Below, piece after piece: positions 8,430 through 16,488 of a stretch of DNA of 29,597 nucleotides (its first letter is position 1; each line of letters opens with the position of its first letter). The DNA lies in contig JBLHGU010000044.1 in the NCBI GenBank assembly GCA_047615875.1, forward strand, positions 1-29,597. Direction: 5' to 3'. This stretch comes from JBLHGU01 sp047615875. Lineage in GTDB: Bacteria > Pseudomonadota > Gammaproteobacteria > Arenicellales > CAJQKF01. The notes below the pieces were generated by a model. The model was not told where the DNA came from. It did no database searches and saw only the letters and a program-made list of their open reading frames with translations. The translations under genes were made by a program, and so were the position numbers.

Positions 8430-11060
8430 TTATTCGGAAGGCCTAAAAAAACGTGTGAATTGTCGTAGTCTTGCGGCCAATGCCCAGCGTCTAACTACGG
8501 CGAAAAGAAGGCTCCAAGGTCCGATCAAGTTGCCAAAAAATTCCAACAATACAATCGTGCGCGGGTATTTTTGTAAACCGATAAGTCGAGTCAGGTGCCT
8601 GCCGGGATACCAGGCCAACATATGCAGTAATGCACGAAAATCTCCATCACGAAATAAACTCATTGTCTGATAAGCGTAGTGACCTCTTCCATAATTATAG
8701 GCTTGACGGTATAGCTGGCTCATTGCCGGTCTATGTTGATGATAAACATAGGCTTCCGGGTCATATTTTACTGTGTACCCTTCTTTCAATATGGAGTATA
8801 TAAAATACAAGTCCTCACCCGCTCTAGTCGCAGTGCCAGGACCCAGCAACTGGGACATGATTTCACCCGTTTCCTCGAAAAGTATAATTTTACGTCGAAA
8901 AGCAAGGTTGGCAGAATTGCCTATAGACCAGACTGGCACAGCCCTTGTATTACTCAGTGTAAAAAAGCCTGGTCCGAAATATTTGACTTCGAAGCCCCTA
9001 CCAAAACCCATGTAAAACTCGAATATTTTTTCCGCGCGTGTATCAAGTCGCCAAGGTAAAATATTTCCCGCTACAGCAAACACGTCTTCACGCACAAAAG
9101 ATAAGAGAATATTTGATGCCCAATCTGGAGGAGCGATAACATCGTCATCCAGTAAAGCAATAATATCTCCTTTACTTTTTTTACAACCGGAATTACGAGC
9201 ATTAGCTGCACCAGCCTTGTATTCTTTAACTAGTATCACATTAGGGAAATTCGCAACAATTGGTTCAACCAGTCCTGCCTCAGGGTTGTTATCAACCACG
9301 ACAATTTCGATGTCTGTAACACCGTTTTGTTTGCTCAGACTATCTAGGCACTGACTTAACAATTCCGGACGGTTGCAAGTTGGGATAACTACAGAGATTG
9401 ATAGTTCATTTTGTATCTGAATAGATGAGCTATCACTCTGTACTTTTTCCGGTTGCAGTTTTACTCGCAATTTTTCTCGAAATTCAGCCAATAAGATACC
9501 ATCAGAAATAGATGTATCAGGTTTTACCAGAAGTAGCCCGAGATTCCTTGTAATCGAATCTTGAAGTTCTGGTATTGAGATAGCTTGCCCGGCATTGTCA
9601 AAACTCAATTCTCCTAGTAATCTCCTTCCACAATAAACTCGAACCTTTGTTACATTAAACTCTCCCAAGTCATCCAGCGGGTGTAGTAGATTTGCCAGGT
9701 TTACGGTTCGGATAGTGGTTGACTTATCTTCCCAGTGCAAATTCGCGTTACGCCGAGGATTACTAAAAATCTGTCCCTTTATTAACGAGCCGCGACCAAA
9801 TTGAAAAAATCCGCGCAACCAACCAGAAAAATTAGCTCGGAGTAACTGTTTGGGTAGAGAGCAGGGAACCAAATGCCTTTCAACCAAATTGCCCAATTGT
9901 CCCTTTAAACAAAAATAAAGATATTTCCATATGACCGGGGTCGCCATTGGGTATGCTCTTAGGCAGCGTCGTAAATAGGCGCCATAGCCTTTACCCCATG
10001 CTGTTATTTGATTTTCAACTCCTTGCCAGGTATCTCGGTGCCTATGATGGACCAGTGCGGCAGGCTCGTAAACTAGAGCACGTCCAGATAGCAAAGCACG
10101 AAAGAATATGTCCATATCTTCTCCTCCTCCGTTTGGAGTTCCCGCGCCGAGTTTTACTTCAAATCCTCCAGTATCCACGGCCCATTGTCGGTCAATAGCC
10201 ATGTTTACTCCTGCTCCATATTGAAATGCTTCCACATGAGACGCTTTTAAATCGCCAGATGACCGAAACCATTTCCGCTGGAAGCCTCGGTTGAAACTCC
10301 AGTATCGTTCGACTACTAATTGAGCTTCGTTCTTGAGTTGCAATGGAATGACTAACCCGGTAACTACTGACACTTCGGTACTTGCGGCGAAAGTTCGGGC
10401 TATTGCGGTTAACCAATTTTTGTCTGCTACAGCATCGTCATCAGTAAATGCAACTATCCTGCCCTTCGCTGCTGCTAGAGCAGCATTTCGTGCATGTGAC
10501 AAACCGGGTGTCAACTCTCTAATATAGCGTACGGCAGGGTAATTACTCTCTATTAAAAGTTGTACAGTGTCGTTTTTCGGTGCGTTGTCGATGACGACAA
10601 CTTCATAGTTGGGATAGCTCAGATTTAAAATAGATTTGAGACAACGTGTAAACTCATCAGGCCTGTTTCTAGTGCAAACTGCGACGGTAATTAGTTCATT
10701 GCTACTTAGATCATTTGCACCGGGTGTATTAGCGAGTATGTCATCAATAGATAAGTTCGATAATTTCACAGGGTGTGAAATTTCATCAATAATAACTTGA
10801 TTAAAATAAGAATCAGACAATTTCTCCAATATTGCCTTCTGAATTTCCCCTGCAGGACAACAGCCATCAGAAACTGGCAATGCGAGCTGACCTATTGGAA
10901 CTTCACCTTTGCAAATCAAAGCCAGGGCGGAATTATTTATTTTGTCAAAAAATACATCTTCCAGAGCTTTGTTTGCGTCTACTCGAAAAATCGCAACGGG
11001 CGGCATTAGCCCCATCCCAGTCTCACCTACTACAGGGTCAAAGTCAAAAACAACAGTCAT
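8430..11060 (-). CDS. Two-headed family 2 glycosyltransferase (tandem GT-A domains)
   Basis: This 876-residue protein contains two complete GT-A glycosyltransferase domains. Domain 1 begins near 123 (ITVAVCTRNRPDEF), has a DDD metal/nucleotide motif at 207-209 (AFTDDDA) and a GEDMD acidic motif at 313-317. Domain 2 begins near 554 (ISVVIPTCNRPELL), with LDDDV at 637-641 and AGED at 747-750. Both carry a HRHR/HQHR cluster and a Tyr-Gly-rich stretch after the acceptor-side Asp. Residues 1-120 and the 430-550 linker match nothing I know. Both heads keep their acidic residues, so both may be active, perhaps adding alternating sugars. No membrane segment is obvious. The ATG at 11060 lacks a clear ribosome site. 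It lies opposite the other sugar genes. Confidence 0.85.
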   Translation of the reverse strand: MTVVFDFDPVVGETGMGLMPPVAIFRVDANKALEDVFFDKINNSALALICKGEVPIGQLALPVSDGCCPAGEIQKAILEKLSDSYFNQVIIDEISHPVKLSNLSIDDILANTPGANDLSSNELITVAVCTRNRPDEFTRCLKSILNLSYPNYEVVVIDNAPKNDTVQLLIESNYPAVRYIRELTPGLSHARNAALAAAKGRIVAFTDDDAVADKNWLTAIARTFAASTEVSVVTGLVIPLQLKNEAQLVVERYWSFNRGFQRKWFRSSGDLKASHVEAFQYGAGVNMAIDRQWAVDTGGFEVKLGAGTPNGGGEDMDIFFRALLSGRALVYEPAALVHHRHRDTWQGVENQITAWGKGYGAYLRRCLRAYPMATPVIWKYLYFCLKGQLGNLVERHLVPCSLPKQLLRANFSGWLRGFFQFGRGSLIKGQIFSNPRRNANLHWEDKSTTIRTVNLANLLHPLDDLGEFNVTKVRVYCGRRLLGELSFDNAGQAISIPELQDSITRNLGLLLVKPDTSISDGILLAEFREKLRVKLQPEKVQSDSSSIQIQNELSISVVIPTCNRPELLSQCLDSLSKQNGVTDIEIVVVDNNPEAGLVEPIVANFPNVILVKEYKAGAANARNSGCKKSKGDIIALLDDDVIAPPDWASNILLSFVREDVFAVAGNILPWRLDTRAEKIFEFYMGFGRGFEVKYFGPGFFTLSNTRAVPVWSIGNSANLAFRRKIILFEETGEIMSQLLGPGTATRAGEDLYFIYSILKEGYTVKYDPEAYVYHQHRPAMSQLYRQAYNYGRGHYAYQTMSLFRDGDFRALLHMLAWYPGRHLTRLIGLQKYPRTIVLLEFFGNLIGPWSLLFAVVRRWALAARLRQFTRFFRPSE

Positions 11061-11249
11061 AGATATAACATAGGAAGTAGTAAACCAAATCTATTGGTAC
11101 AAATAAAATTATGTATAAATGCACAGCATGCATTCACTTTATTTCACAATGGCTCTCAACAAGTGGGCATCGGTATTTTAACAGCTAGAAATTTATGAAG
11201 CCATCTGTTAGTTATGAACTACCATTAGACTCCGCAACAGTTTCTAGAG

Positions 11250-11519
11250 TTGATAATGCCTCTTGACGACTATGGGATTATGAGTAATCACTTTCAAATA
11301 GTCCTGCGTTTAATCCCAACCGACAGTCAGTTGTGGCCCAACACAGAAATTTGCGAACGCTGCCTAAGATTATTTGTTTCCTCTATAGTTATTGTTCGAT
11401 TTTGGACAGATGTTGAACAATCGGAAGATGGATTAGTTTATGAGTGTCTCGGGTCTTTTAGGATAAGCATAAATATCTTGAGGAGCCTGTCAGACCTGAA
11501 TAGAGGGTTTGTGCCTTGA
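11250..11519 (+). pseudogene. Relic of a Y1 (IS200/RAYT-like) transposase
   Basis: An 89-codon frame contains YGIMSNHFQIVLRL followed by WPNTEICERCLRLF and, near the end, RSLSDLNRGF. This order resembles COG1943-type Y1 transposases, where a Met-Ser-Asn-His-Tyr-His-(hydrophobic) HUH motif precedes a Trp-x-x-x-x-(hydrophobic)-x-x-Arg-(Trp)-x-x-Leu-Phe segment, then an Arg-x-x-Leu-x-x-(hydrophobic)-Ser stretch. Here the second His of the HUH motif is Gln, so single-strand nicking would be lost. The N-terminus, the catalytic Tyr region and the C-terminal half are missing. The flanking DNA (11061-11249 and 11520-11621) holds nothing else I recognise. The call rests on motif memory, not an alignment. 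Confidence 0.5.
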
Positions 11520-11621
11520 TTACTAGAATGATGTGCAGTTTGAGTGGCCGCTAGTCTACAATACCAAAAACATCAATGGCCTTTCCTTTACCTCTAAATA
11601 AGTAGCCAATAGAATTAACAC

Positions 11622-12770
11622 ATGAGTGATAACAGTTTAAAGGATGTGCTGGATGATTTACGCAACATGGCTGATCTAGACTTCAGTGTTGCTCGATCTG
11701 CACCACCTTCCATGTATCATCATCCCGATTTACTACCGATAGAAGTGAAGAATATATTCAAGAAGGAGTGGATTTGTGTAGGACGTAGCGAAGAAATCCA
11801 GCAAGCCGGAGACTTCCTAACCTACGAAATCATTGACCAACCTATTTTCGTCATCCGGCAAAGTGATGGTTCCATCGAGGCATTCGCTAATGTCTGCGCA
11901 CATCGTTGCGCAAAGCTCTTACACGGTAAGGGTCGTTCAGATCGAATTCGCTGCCCCTACCATTCCTGGACTTATGCACTAGATGGGAAGCTAATAGCCG
12001 CACCGTACATGGATGAGACGGCAAACTTTAATAAGTCAGACTATCGCCTGGCGGCCATTCGTTCAGAGATCTGGGAAGGATTTATTTATGTCACACTGAA
12101 TGATGAGTTAGCTCCGGTTGCCGACCGGCTGCAAGGGCTGCATAAAATTGTTGCCCAGTATCAAATGGCAGATTATGAACCCGTATTCGAAGGTGAGGAA
12201 GTTTGGAATACCAACTGGAAATGCCTGGTAGAGAACTTCATGGATGCTATGCATATCCACCGAGTACATAAAGAAACGTTCGCCAAAAATGGTAACTCTG
12301 AAAATCGTACAACCTGCTTTGCCGGTGGGGAATATTTTACGTATCATCAAATTGATGGGAATCCCGATTCTGATCGAGGATTTGCACACGAGTCCAATAC
12401 CTGGCTAGGTGAAGAATATCGTTCTCGAATTCTATTGTTATGTTTGTTCCCTAATCACACGATTCAATTACAACCTGATCTCCTGTGGTATTTATCGATC
12501 ATACCGCAGGGCACCGGCCAGGTTCGAATTAAGTGGCGCGTTTCGATTCCACAGGAAATACTGGAGAATTCACCGGATCGTGAAGCACACATAGCAGGGG
12601 TCAAGAATCTGTTAACCAAAGTTAATTCTGAAGATCGACCTGTAGTTGAAGGTGTATTTGAGGCAACAGCATCAGGTCTCGCAAAGCCAGGCCTGATGAG
12701 TTATCTGGAGCGCAATGTCTATGAGTTTGATCGATACCTGGCCCGGCAGTTGTTAAAAGAGTTTAGATAA
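11622..12770 (+). CDS. Rieske non-heme iron oxygenase, betaine/stachydrine demethylase-like alpha subunit
   Basis: This 382-residue protein has an N-terminal Rieske [2Fe-2S] domain with Cys92-x-His94 and Cys111-x-x-His114 (VCAHRC ... CPYHSW). The catalytic domain has NWKCLVENFMDAMHIHRVH (198-216), giving Asp208 for electron transfer and His211/His216 as iron ligands in the His-x4-His pattern. The third ligand is expected in the SEDRP stretch near 335. Length and this layout match glycine betaine monooxygenase (GbcA), stachydrine demethylase and carnitine oxygenase subunits, which remove a methyl as formaldehyde or cleave C-N bonds. A separate reductase is needed and none is visible here. It starts at ATG 11622 without a strong ribosome site. 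A broken epimerase gene follows 4 bp after its stop, as in an operon. The substrate is inferred from the methylated-amine neighbours. Confidence 0.85.
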   Translation: MSDNSLKDVLDDLRNMADLDFSVARSAPPSMYHHPDLLPIEVKNIFKKEWICVGRSEEIQQAGDFLTYEIIDQPIFVIRQSDGSIEAFANVCAHRCAKLLHGKGRSDRIRCPYHSWTYALDGKLIAAPYMDETANFNKSDYRLAAIRSEIWEGFIYVTLNDELAPVADRLQGLHKIVAQYQMADYEPVFEGEEVWNTNWKCLVENFMDAMHIHRVHKETFAKNGNSENRTTCFAGGEYFTYHQIDGNPDSDRGFAHESNTWLGEEYRSRILLLCLFPNHTIQLQPDLLWYLSIIPQGTGQVRIKWRVSIPQEILENSPDREAHIAGVKNLLTKVNSEDRPVVEGVFEATASGLAKPGLMSYLERNVYEFDRYLARQLLKEFR

Positions 12771-12774
12771 CGGT

Positions 12775-13620
12775 ATGCATTTAGATATTTTCAAAGTTGG
12801 TGGGCAATAGATTTTCGTCGTGCAGACGGCTACGAATGGTAGAAAGAAGAACGTTTCCAGAAGATCTCAAAGGCAGAGTATCGTGGAGTCGGCTTTGACG
12901 CTGGCCTGGAACATATACCGTACGAAGATTTATCTAAATACGTTGAATATTGCGAGCACTACAACCTGGATGTCTTGACTAATGCCTTTCCACGTAATGA
13001 GGAAGATGTAGCTGCAGCCATTGCACTGGCAAAACTATTTAATGGTCGCTGTCGTTTTATCAGCATCATTGACCGAGTCGTGCCATGGGATGTCGAAGAA
13101 GTTGCCAAAGTAACCCGGCAATGGCTTAAAAAGGGTGAACAAGCGAAGATGCCCGTTTTCGTAGAGGGTCACCGAAATTGCATGACCAACGATTTGTTAT
13201 TTATATTACAGTTAATGGACGCTGTGCCAGACTTAATGATGACAACCGACCTATCGCACTTCATGGTTAATCAGGAATGGGCATATCTACCCTTGGAAGA
13301 TCATCAGCAAGCCCTAATCAGTCGATTCCTCCAACGTAGTGATTCTTTTCAGGGTCGGGTTGCTTCTGCTGAGCAAATTCAAATACAAACCGATTTCCCA
13401 CAATACGAAAATTGGTTCAATTTGTTCAAGTCGTGGTGGAGTGAAGGATTAAAAAGCTGGCGGACTCGTCGTGTGTTTATGTGTATTTATGTGTGAGCTT
13501 GGTCCTCCCCCTTACGCCAACACCGGTGCTGATGGTTATGAATTAGCAAGCCGTTGGGATGAGGCACTCAAGATTAAATCAATTGTTGAAAATCTGGGAA
13601 GATCTAGAGATATCGAATAA
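12775..13620 (+). pseudogene. Broken xylose-isomerase-like TIM-barrel (sugar phosphate isomerase/epimerase) gene
   Basis: Three frames must be joined to read one protein. It opens with ATG at 12775 (MHLDIF), shifts frame near 12788-12793 into SWWAIDFRRADGYEW, meets an in-frame TAG at 12840-12842, then runs open through GVGFDAGLEHIPYEDL, VEGHRNCMTND, TTDLSHFMV and GRVASAEQ to 13475. There a 10-bp tandem duplication (13476-13485 and 13486-13495, TTTATGTGT plus A or G) shifts the frame and causes a stop at 13496. The downstream frame continues with CELGPPPYANTGADG and ends at 13620. Glu/His/Asp metal-site motifs and the ELGPPPYA ending are typical of the AP-endonuclease-2-like sugar isomerase/epimerase family. 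Deleting one duplicate restores the third join exactly. A 173-codon central fragment could still be made from TTG 12975 but would lack both ends. Confidence 0.85.
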
Positions 13621-13723
13621 ATAAGTTTCTTATTACTTCGTGCGAAATATTAGCGGATCGGAAGATCTTGAACCATGATCAATAAATTATGAGGAGGAAT
13701 ACGTTATATTAATAAGAGGTATA

Positions 13724-13834
13724 ATGCGTATTTTCAGCATAGCTAAAACATTGATTGGTTTTGGTCAGAAATTCTCAGGTCGTCGTAAGCCACGTGCAAC
13801 CAATTTAATCCAGGTAATTATAAGGGGAACGTAA
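13724..13834 (+). CDS. Small basic protein or leader ORF, 36 residues
   Basis: ATG at 13724 is preceded by AAGAGG (about 13715-13719) at good spacing. The frame encodes a 36-residue peptide beginning MRIFSIAKTLIGFGQKF and followed by a Lys/Arg-rich stretch (SGRRKPRATN), ending 5 bp before the GTG of the cyclase gene. It combines an amphipathic or hydrophobic start with a cationic middle. I recognise no family. The good ribosome site and tight coupling to the next start suggest either a real small protein or a translated leader that feeds ribosomes to the cyclase. A chance ORF is also possible. Confidence 0.35.
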   Translation: MRIFSIAKTLIGFGQKFSGRRKPRATNLIQVIIRGT

Positions 13835-13839
13835 TCCAG

Positions 13840-15585
13840 GTGAAACGCCGTCTTTCTGCAATTATTGCGGCCGATGTAGTTAACTATACTCGTTTGTTGA
13901 GCGATGATGAAGCCGGCATGCTCGCGGCCCTGAATACTATGCGACTTGAACTCTTCGAACCGATAGTCCGCGGGCATGAGGGGATTGTTATAAAACGCAT
14001 GGGCGATGGTTGGCTAGTGGAGTTCTCCAACGGTACTAGCGCGGTACACTGTGCATTAGACTTACAACAACAGTTGGTGAATCATCCTCTCATTCGTATA
14101 AGAATCGGTGTGCATATAGGTAATGTGACGTTTCAGGAGGACGATATTTATGGTGATGGAATTAATATTGCAGCGCGTTTGGAGTCACTGGCGGAGCCAG
14201 GGCAGGTGCTTGTTTCGGATACTGTTTTTCACAGTCTGGATGGCAAGGCCGCCGCTAACTTTTCTGGTGGTGATACACGACAGTTAAAGAACGTCAGTCG
14301 CTTGATACCCACATGGTTTTGGCCGCCCCACACCGCACTGAAGGGGCGATCTAATCAGAATGCCCCAAAAGATAAAACAGAAAATCAGATAAAGCCCTCA
14401 ATCGCAGTGTTGCCGTTCGACAATATGTCACAGGATCCTGAACAGGAATATTTCTCCGATGGAATTAGCGAAGACATAATTACTGATCTGTCGAAAGTAT
14501 CCGGACTAACCGTAATCGCAAGAAACTCAAGCTTTGCCTTTAAAGGCAAGTCACACGACTTGCGAGAGGTAGGCCAACAGCTGGGCGTCAAAACTGTACT
14601 TGAAGGTAGTGTACGTAAGGCTGGTAGCAGAGTTCGAATAACTGCCCAGTTAATTGATGCACAAACCGGCAGCCATCTGTGGGCGGAGCGCTATGATCGT
14701 GAGTTAACGGACGTTTTCGAAGTTCAGGATGAAGTAACTCTAAAAATCGTAAACGCTTTGAAGATTAATCTGACAACCTCAGAAAGGGCCAATATTAGTG
14801 AGTCTGGCTCAAATAATATCGAGGCACATGAGCATTACATGCGCATTCGCAGTTGCGTGTTGCACCCTGATTTGAATGCCTCACTATGGCAGCATGCCAT
14901 TGACCAGGGTGAACGTGCTATAGCACTTGATCCTGAGTTTGCTGATGCCTATGCGGGATTGGGTATAATGCATATATATGACTTTCACAATGGCTGGTCT
15001 GGCAACCCACCCGAAGTGGCCTTGAGAAAAGCGGAGGCATTGACATATCAGGCATTAAAGCTGGACCCCGATGGAATTCAGTCCAATCACTCTCTTGCCA
15101 TAGTAACCCGCTGGCAAGGTGACTACGAGCTAGCGGCTACTGCTATCGAAAAAACCTTGAGAAGGAGCCCCGAAGCTGCGGCTGGGTTATTTACTCGAGG
15201 CGAGATTTTAATGGCTACAGGCCAGCTGGAGAAAGCAATAGATGACTTTAAACATAGCATGAGGCTCGATCCGGAATTCAGCCACCAGTATCTTCAATAC
15301 CTTGGCATGTGCCAGTTTCTACTCGGCGACTACGAGAAAGCTGTTGCAGCTTTTCGCGAGCGAGTTACGTTGTCTCAGAATACCGATTTGGGTCGAGCCT
15401 GGCTTGCCTCGGCGCTTGGCCACTTAGGCGAGATTAAAGAGGCCCAGGCTATCTGGGCAGATCTTATGCGGCTTAATCCGAATTTTTCTTTTGAAAAACG
15501 CCTGGCCCGACAGGAATTCAGAGACTCTACCTATAGCCAGCTAGTAATGAAAGGCCTGGAGAAGGCACAATTACTTTGCGGGTAA
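13840..15585 (+). CDS. Class III adenylate/guanylate cyclase fused to a TolB-like domain and TPR repeats
   Basis: A 581-residue cytosolic protein. Residues 4-165 form a class III cyclase domain: metal-binding Asp12 (AADVVNYTRLLSDDE) and Asp56 (IKRMGDGW), Lys52 as likely base-selecting residue, and Asn109/Arg113 (GDGINIAARLES) for transition-state binding. Residues about 186-310 match the FlgO/TolB-like beta domain (SIAVLPFDNMSQDPEQEYFSDG, VLEGSVRKAGSRVRITAQL). From about 325 to the end come TPR repeats. This layout is common in rhizobial and gammaproteobacterial cyclases; it has no membrane segment or signal peptide, so it presumably senses through protein contacts. The start is GTG 13840 with AAGGGGA upstream, partly inside the small ORF. 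The likely product is cAMP, since the Lys is retained, but cGMP cannot be excluded. Confidence 0.85.
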   Translation: MKRRLSAIIAADVVNYTRLLSDDEAGMLAALNTMRLELFEPIVRGHEGIVIKRMGDGWLVEFSNGTSAVHCALDLQQQLVNHPLIRIRIGVHIGNVTFQEDDIYGDGINIAARLESLAEPGQVLVSDTVFHSLDGKAAANFSGGDTRQLKNVSRLIPTWFWPPHTALKGRSNQNAPKDKTENQIKPSIAVLPFDNMSQDPEQEYFSDGISEDIITDLSKVSGLTVIARNSSFAFKGKSHDLREVGQQLGVKTVLEGSVRKAGSRVRITAQLIDAQTGSHLWAERYDRELTDVFEVQDEVTLKIVNALKINLTTSERANISESGSNNIEAHEHYMRIRSCVLHPDLNASLWQHAIDQGERAIALDPEFADAYAGLGIMHIYDFHNGWSGNPPEVALRKAEALTYQALKLDPDGIQSNHSLAIVTRWQGDYELAATAIEKTLRRSPEAAAGLFTRGEILMATGQLEKAIDDFKHSMRLDPEFSHQYLQYLGMCQFLLGDYEKAVAAFRERVTLSQNTDLGRAWLASALGHLGEIKEAQAIWADLMRLNPNFSFEKRLARQEFRDSTYSQLVMKGLEKAQLLCG

Positions 15586-15897
15586 CGCATTGCCTAAGTT
15601 TAGGGTAAGAAGAATTAGCGAGTGCGAATCAAGTCGTTCTTACAAGATAGCTGGCGGGGTACACCTAATTGGTAGAACAATTCCAGCCAGGCAAAGGGCC
15701 GGGCTTATTCATTCCTTATCTGAGATTAGTTGTGCCTCCTAATTCTCGTTTTGAAGGGTTTCACCCATCCGACAACAGGTTGCAGAAAATACCCTGCTAG
15801 TAACTCTTAACTTAGTGCCATTCTGTTGTGTCTCTGGAATTCCAGCTCGATAGCCAGCAATAACCAACAGGCCTTGTGCGCTATCACTTCCCAAAAG
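15586..15897. other. Intergenic, no gene seen
   Basis: No frame of convincing length on either strand. A short CCTAAGTTTAGG inverted repeat just after the cyclase stop (about 15593-15604) lacks a T-run and is not a clear terminator. A 20-base segment at 15806-15825 recurs imperfectly (17/20) at 16025-16044 on the far side of the REP doublet. Confidence 0.4.
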
Positions 15898-16013
15898 ACA
15901 GTAGGATGCGGTGAGGCACGAACCGCATCAGTGGTGGTTTATGTAGATGAGATATTCTCCTGTTCCTTCGTTTTCTCGATTGATGCGGTTCGTGCCTCAC
16001 CGCATCCTACTGT
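15898..16013. repeat. REPIN: inverted pair of GTAG-type REP sequences
   Basis: Two perfect 33-bp arms, 15898-15930 and 15981-16013, are reverse complements separated by a 50-bp AT-rich spacer. Each arm starts (reading inwards) with the tetranucleotide GTAG followed by an imperfect palindrome GATGCGGT-9 nt-ACCGCATC. GTAG plus a short palindrome is the hallmark of REP sequences moved by RAYT (REP-associated tyrosine) transposases, and two REPs in opposite orientation with a short spacer define a REPIN. As single-stranded DNA or RNA, the whole element folds into one long hairpin. It lies between the cyclase and MBL genes, a normal intergenic location. No intact RAYT gene is in this window, and I found no second copy here. 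Confidence 0.85.
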
Positions 16014-16488
16014 GACTGAATAGGCTTAATTTAGTGGCATTCGGGACACAATAAGTAATTAGGATTTATCTTGGACAGTATACCGTTAAAGTACGAACCT
16101 GCTATTTTTTCAGTCTGCTGACAAGCCAGGGCTTTGATAATTTCCGCCCTGTTGATGAGTCGACCAGTCTTATTTTACTTTGAAGATGCAACCACAAAAC
16201 TCTATGCAGCGCTTTCGGATTTGGTCGACATCCTGTCCTTGTATAAGCCCCAAGAAAGACTCATGCCTGGAAAAATTAGCTTTTTAGGCGAACTTATGTT
16301 GACAGCACCGGCTGGCTTATTCGAACTCGCTTGTGCGCAATTCCCCAACCGTTGGATTGTATTGCCTGGATCAGAAAATATTTTCGTGCGTACCAGATTA
16401 AGCTCAATATAATGAGCGCTGTCGTGCGTAGTGTATAGTTAGAAAATGAATACTGAAAAGATTTTGGACGATAACAGAGAACATAACT
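16014..16488. other. Intergenic before the MBL-fold gene, one doubtful ORF
   Basis: The stretch holds a 92-codon frame (16134-16412, TTG start, peptide with FELACAQFPNRW) that has no ribosome site, no recognisable motif and a competing frame on the other strand; I do not call it a gene. The 16025-16044 segment resembles 15806-15825. No promoter matching both hexamers was found before the ATG at 16489. Confidence 0.3.

Noticed and set aside
15826..16023. A 65-codon frame across the inverted repeat
   Set aside because: Most of it is REPIN sequence, with the two arms translated in opposite sense. No ribosome site or family.
16134..16412. A 92-codon frame before the MBL gene
   Set aside because: TTG start without a ribosome site, no motif, and a competing frame on the other strand.
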